14,277 nt of DNA from Actinomycetota bacterium (lineage in GTDB: Bacteria; Actinomycetota; Acidimicrobiia; Acidimicrobiales; Microtrichaceae). The position numbers and the translations under genes are program-made. Shown here piece after piece: positions 14,147 to 14,277 of the stretch. Position 1 is the stretch's first letter. The number at the start of each line of letters is the position of its first letter. The stretch lies in the NCBI GenBank assembly GCA_005777415.1, contig SXMI01000054.1, forward strand, positions 1 to 14,277. Reading direction: 5' to 3'. The notes below the pieces were generated by a model. It saw nothing but the letters and a program-made list of their open reading frames with translations. It ran no database searches and had not been told where the DNA came from.

Positions 14147-14277
14147 ATGCGTTCTCGTCGTCTGTCCAGCCGCATCCTCGCCGGGGTCATCGCCGGCGTT
14201 GCACTCGTCGGCGTGGGAGCGGGGTGCAGTTCGTCCGACGAGTCGGCTGACAGCTCGACCACGACCACCGCGGCGCC
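14147..14277 (+). CDS. Putative lipoprotein, N-terminus only (runs off the window)
   Basis: The first 43 codons are present. The ATG at 14147 has GGAGG 5 nt upstream, the best ribosome binding site in this region. The start MRSRRLSSRILAG is basic and is followed by a hydrophobic stretch and VGAGCSSSDES, a lipoprotein-type cleavage site with Cys27, then a Ser/Thr/Asp-rich linker with TTTT. A secreted, lipid-anchored protein is therefore likely. The mature domain lies outside the window, so its function cannot be stated; a solute-binding protein would be one common possibility. It is divergent from the TetR gene, whose longest possible ATG (14148) overlaps this start on the other strand. Confidence 0.8.
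   Translation, partial: MRSRRLSSRILAGVIAGVALVGVGAGCSSSDESADSSTTTTAA

Noticed and set aside
14089..14268. Longer N-terminus for the TetR protein (starts at 14268 or 14148)
   Set aside because: It would overlap the well-supported lipoprotein start, gives low-complexity sequence before the helix-turn-helix, and has no good ribosome binding site.

Overview
The window is very GC-rich by eye. Starts are GTG as often as ATG, there are Shine-Dalgarno-led and apparently leaderless starts, a Tat-type signal, a lipoprotein and a wall-sorting-type C-terminus. This fits a high-GC actinomycete-like Gram-positive. The giant surface protein and the gene mix suggest a free-living, possibly Acidimicrobiia-type bacterium, but that placement is inference. 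There are no rRNA or tRNA genes, transposases, CRISPR arrays or phage genes. Ten protein genes fill the window, and no gene-free stretch exceeds about 130 bases.

Layout, left to right. Positions 1-1782 (minus strand) hold a two-gene unit: a SAM-dependent O-methyltransferase followed by an exported FAD amine oxidase that runs off the left edge. The amine oxidase is the oddest gene here. The FAD-binding signature normally at the C-terminus of the family lies at its N-terminus, ahead of the Rossmann motif. Positions 1914-3061 (plus strand) hold a MOSC-domain protein overlapping a DUF2237 protein by 4 nt. Positions 3119-9826 (minus) hold one giant secreted protein of about 2235 residues: a Thr/Pro-rich linker, about seven DUF11-like modules, seven DUF5979-like modules, then an LSFTG sorting motif, a membrane segment and a basic tail.

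The right third, 9912-14088 (minus), reads TetR regulator, TRIC/UPF0126 membrane protein, small metallo-beta-lactamase-fold hydrolase, SdsA1-like alkyl sulfatase. The last 131 bases (plus) start a divergent lipoprotein gene. A TetR gene beside two MBL-fold hydrolases, one with a complete set of alkyl-sulfatase metal ligands, suggests a locus for use or detoxification of sulfate-ester surfactants. The link between these genes is inferred from position only.

The short intergenic regions are rich in signals. Perfect palindromes lie in the promoter spacer of the O-methyltransferase, in the leader of the giant gene, and against the -35 of the alkyl sulfatase. Two of them share the form GTGG-N4-CCAC. 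TANNNT boxes sit 6-7 nt before three starts, suggesting leaderless mRNAs. One of these starts is a seven-codon leader ORF overlapping the MOSC gene.
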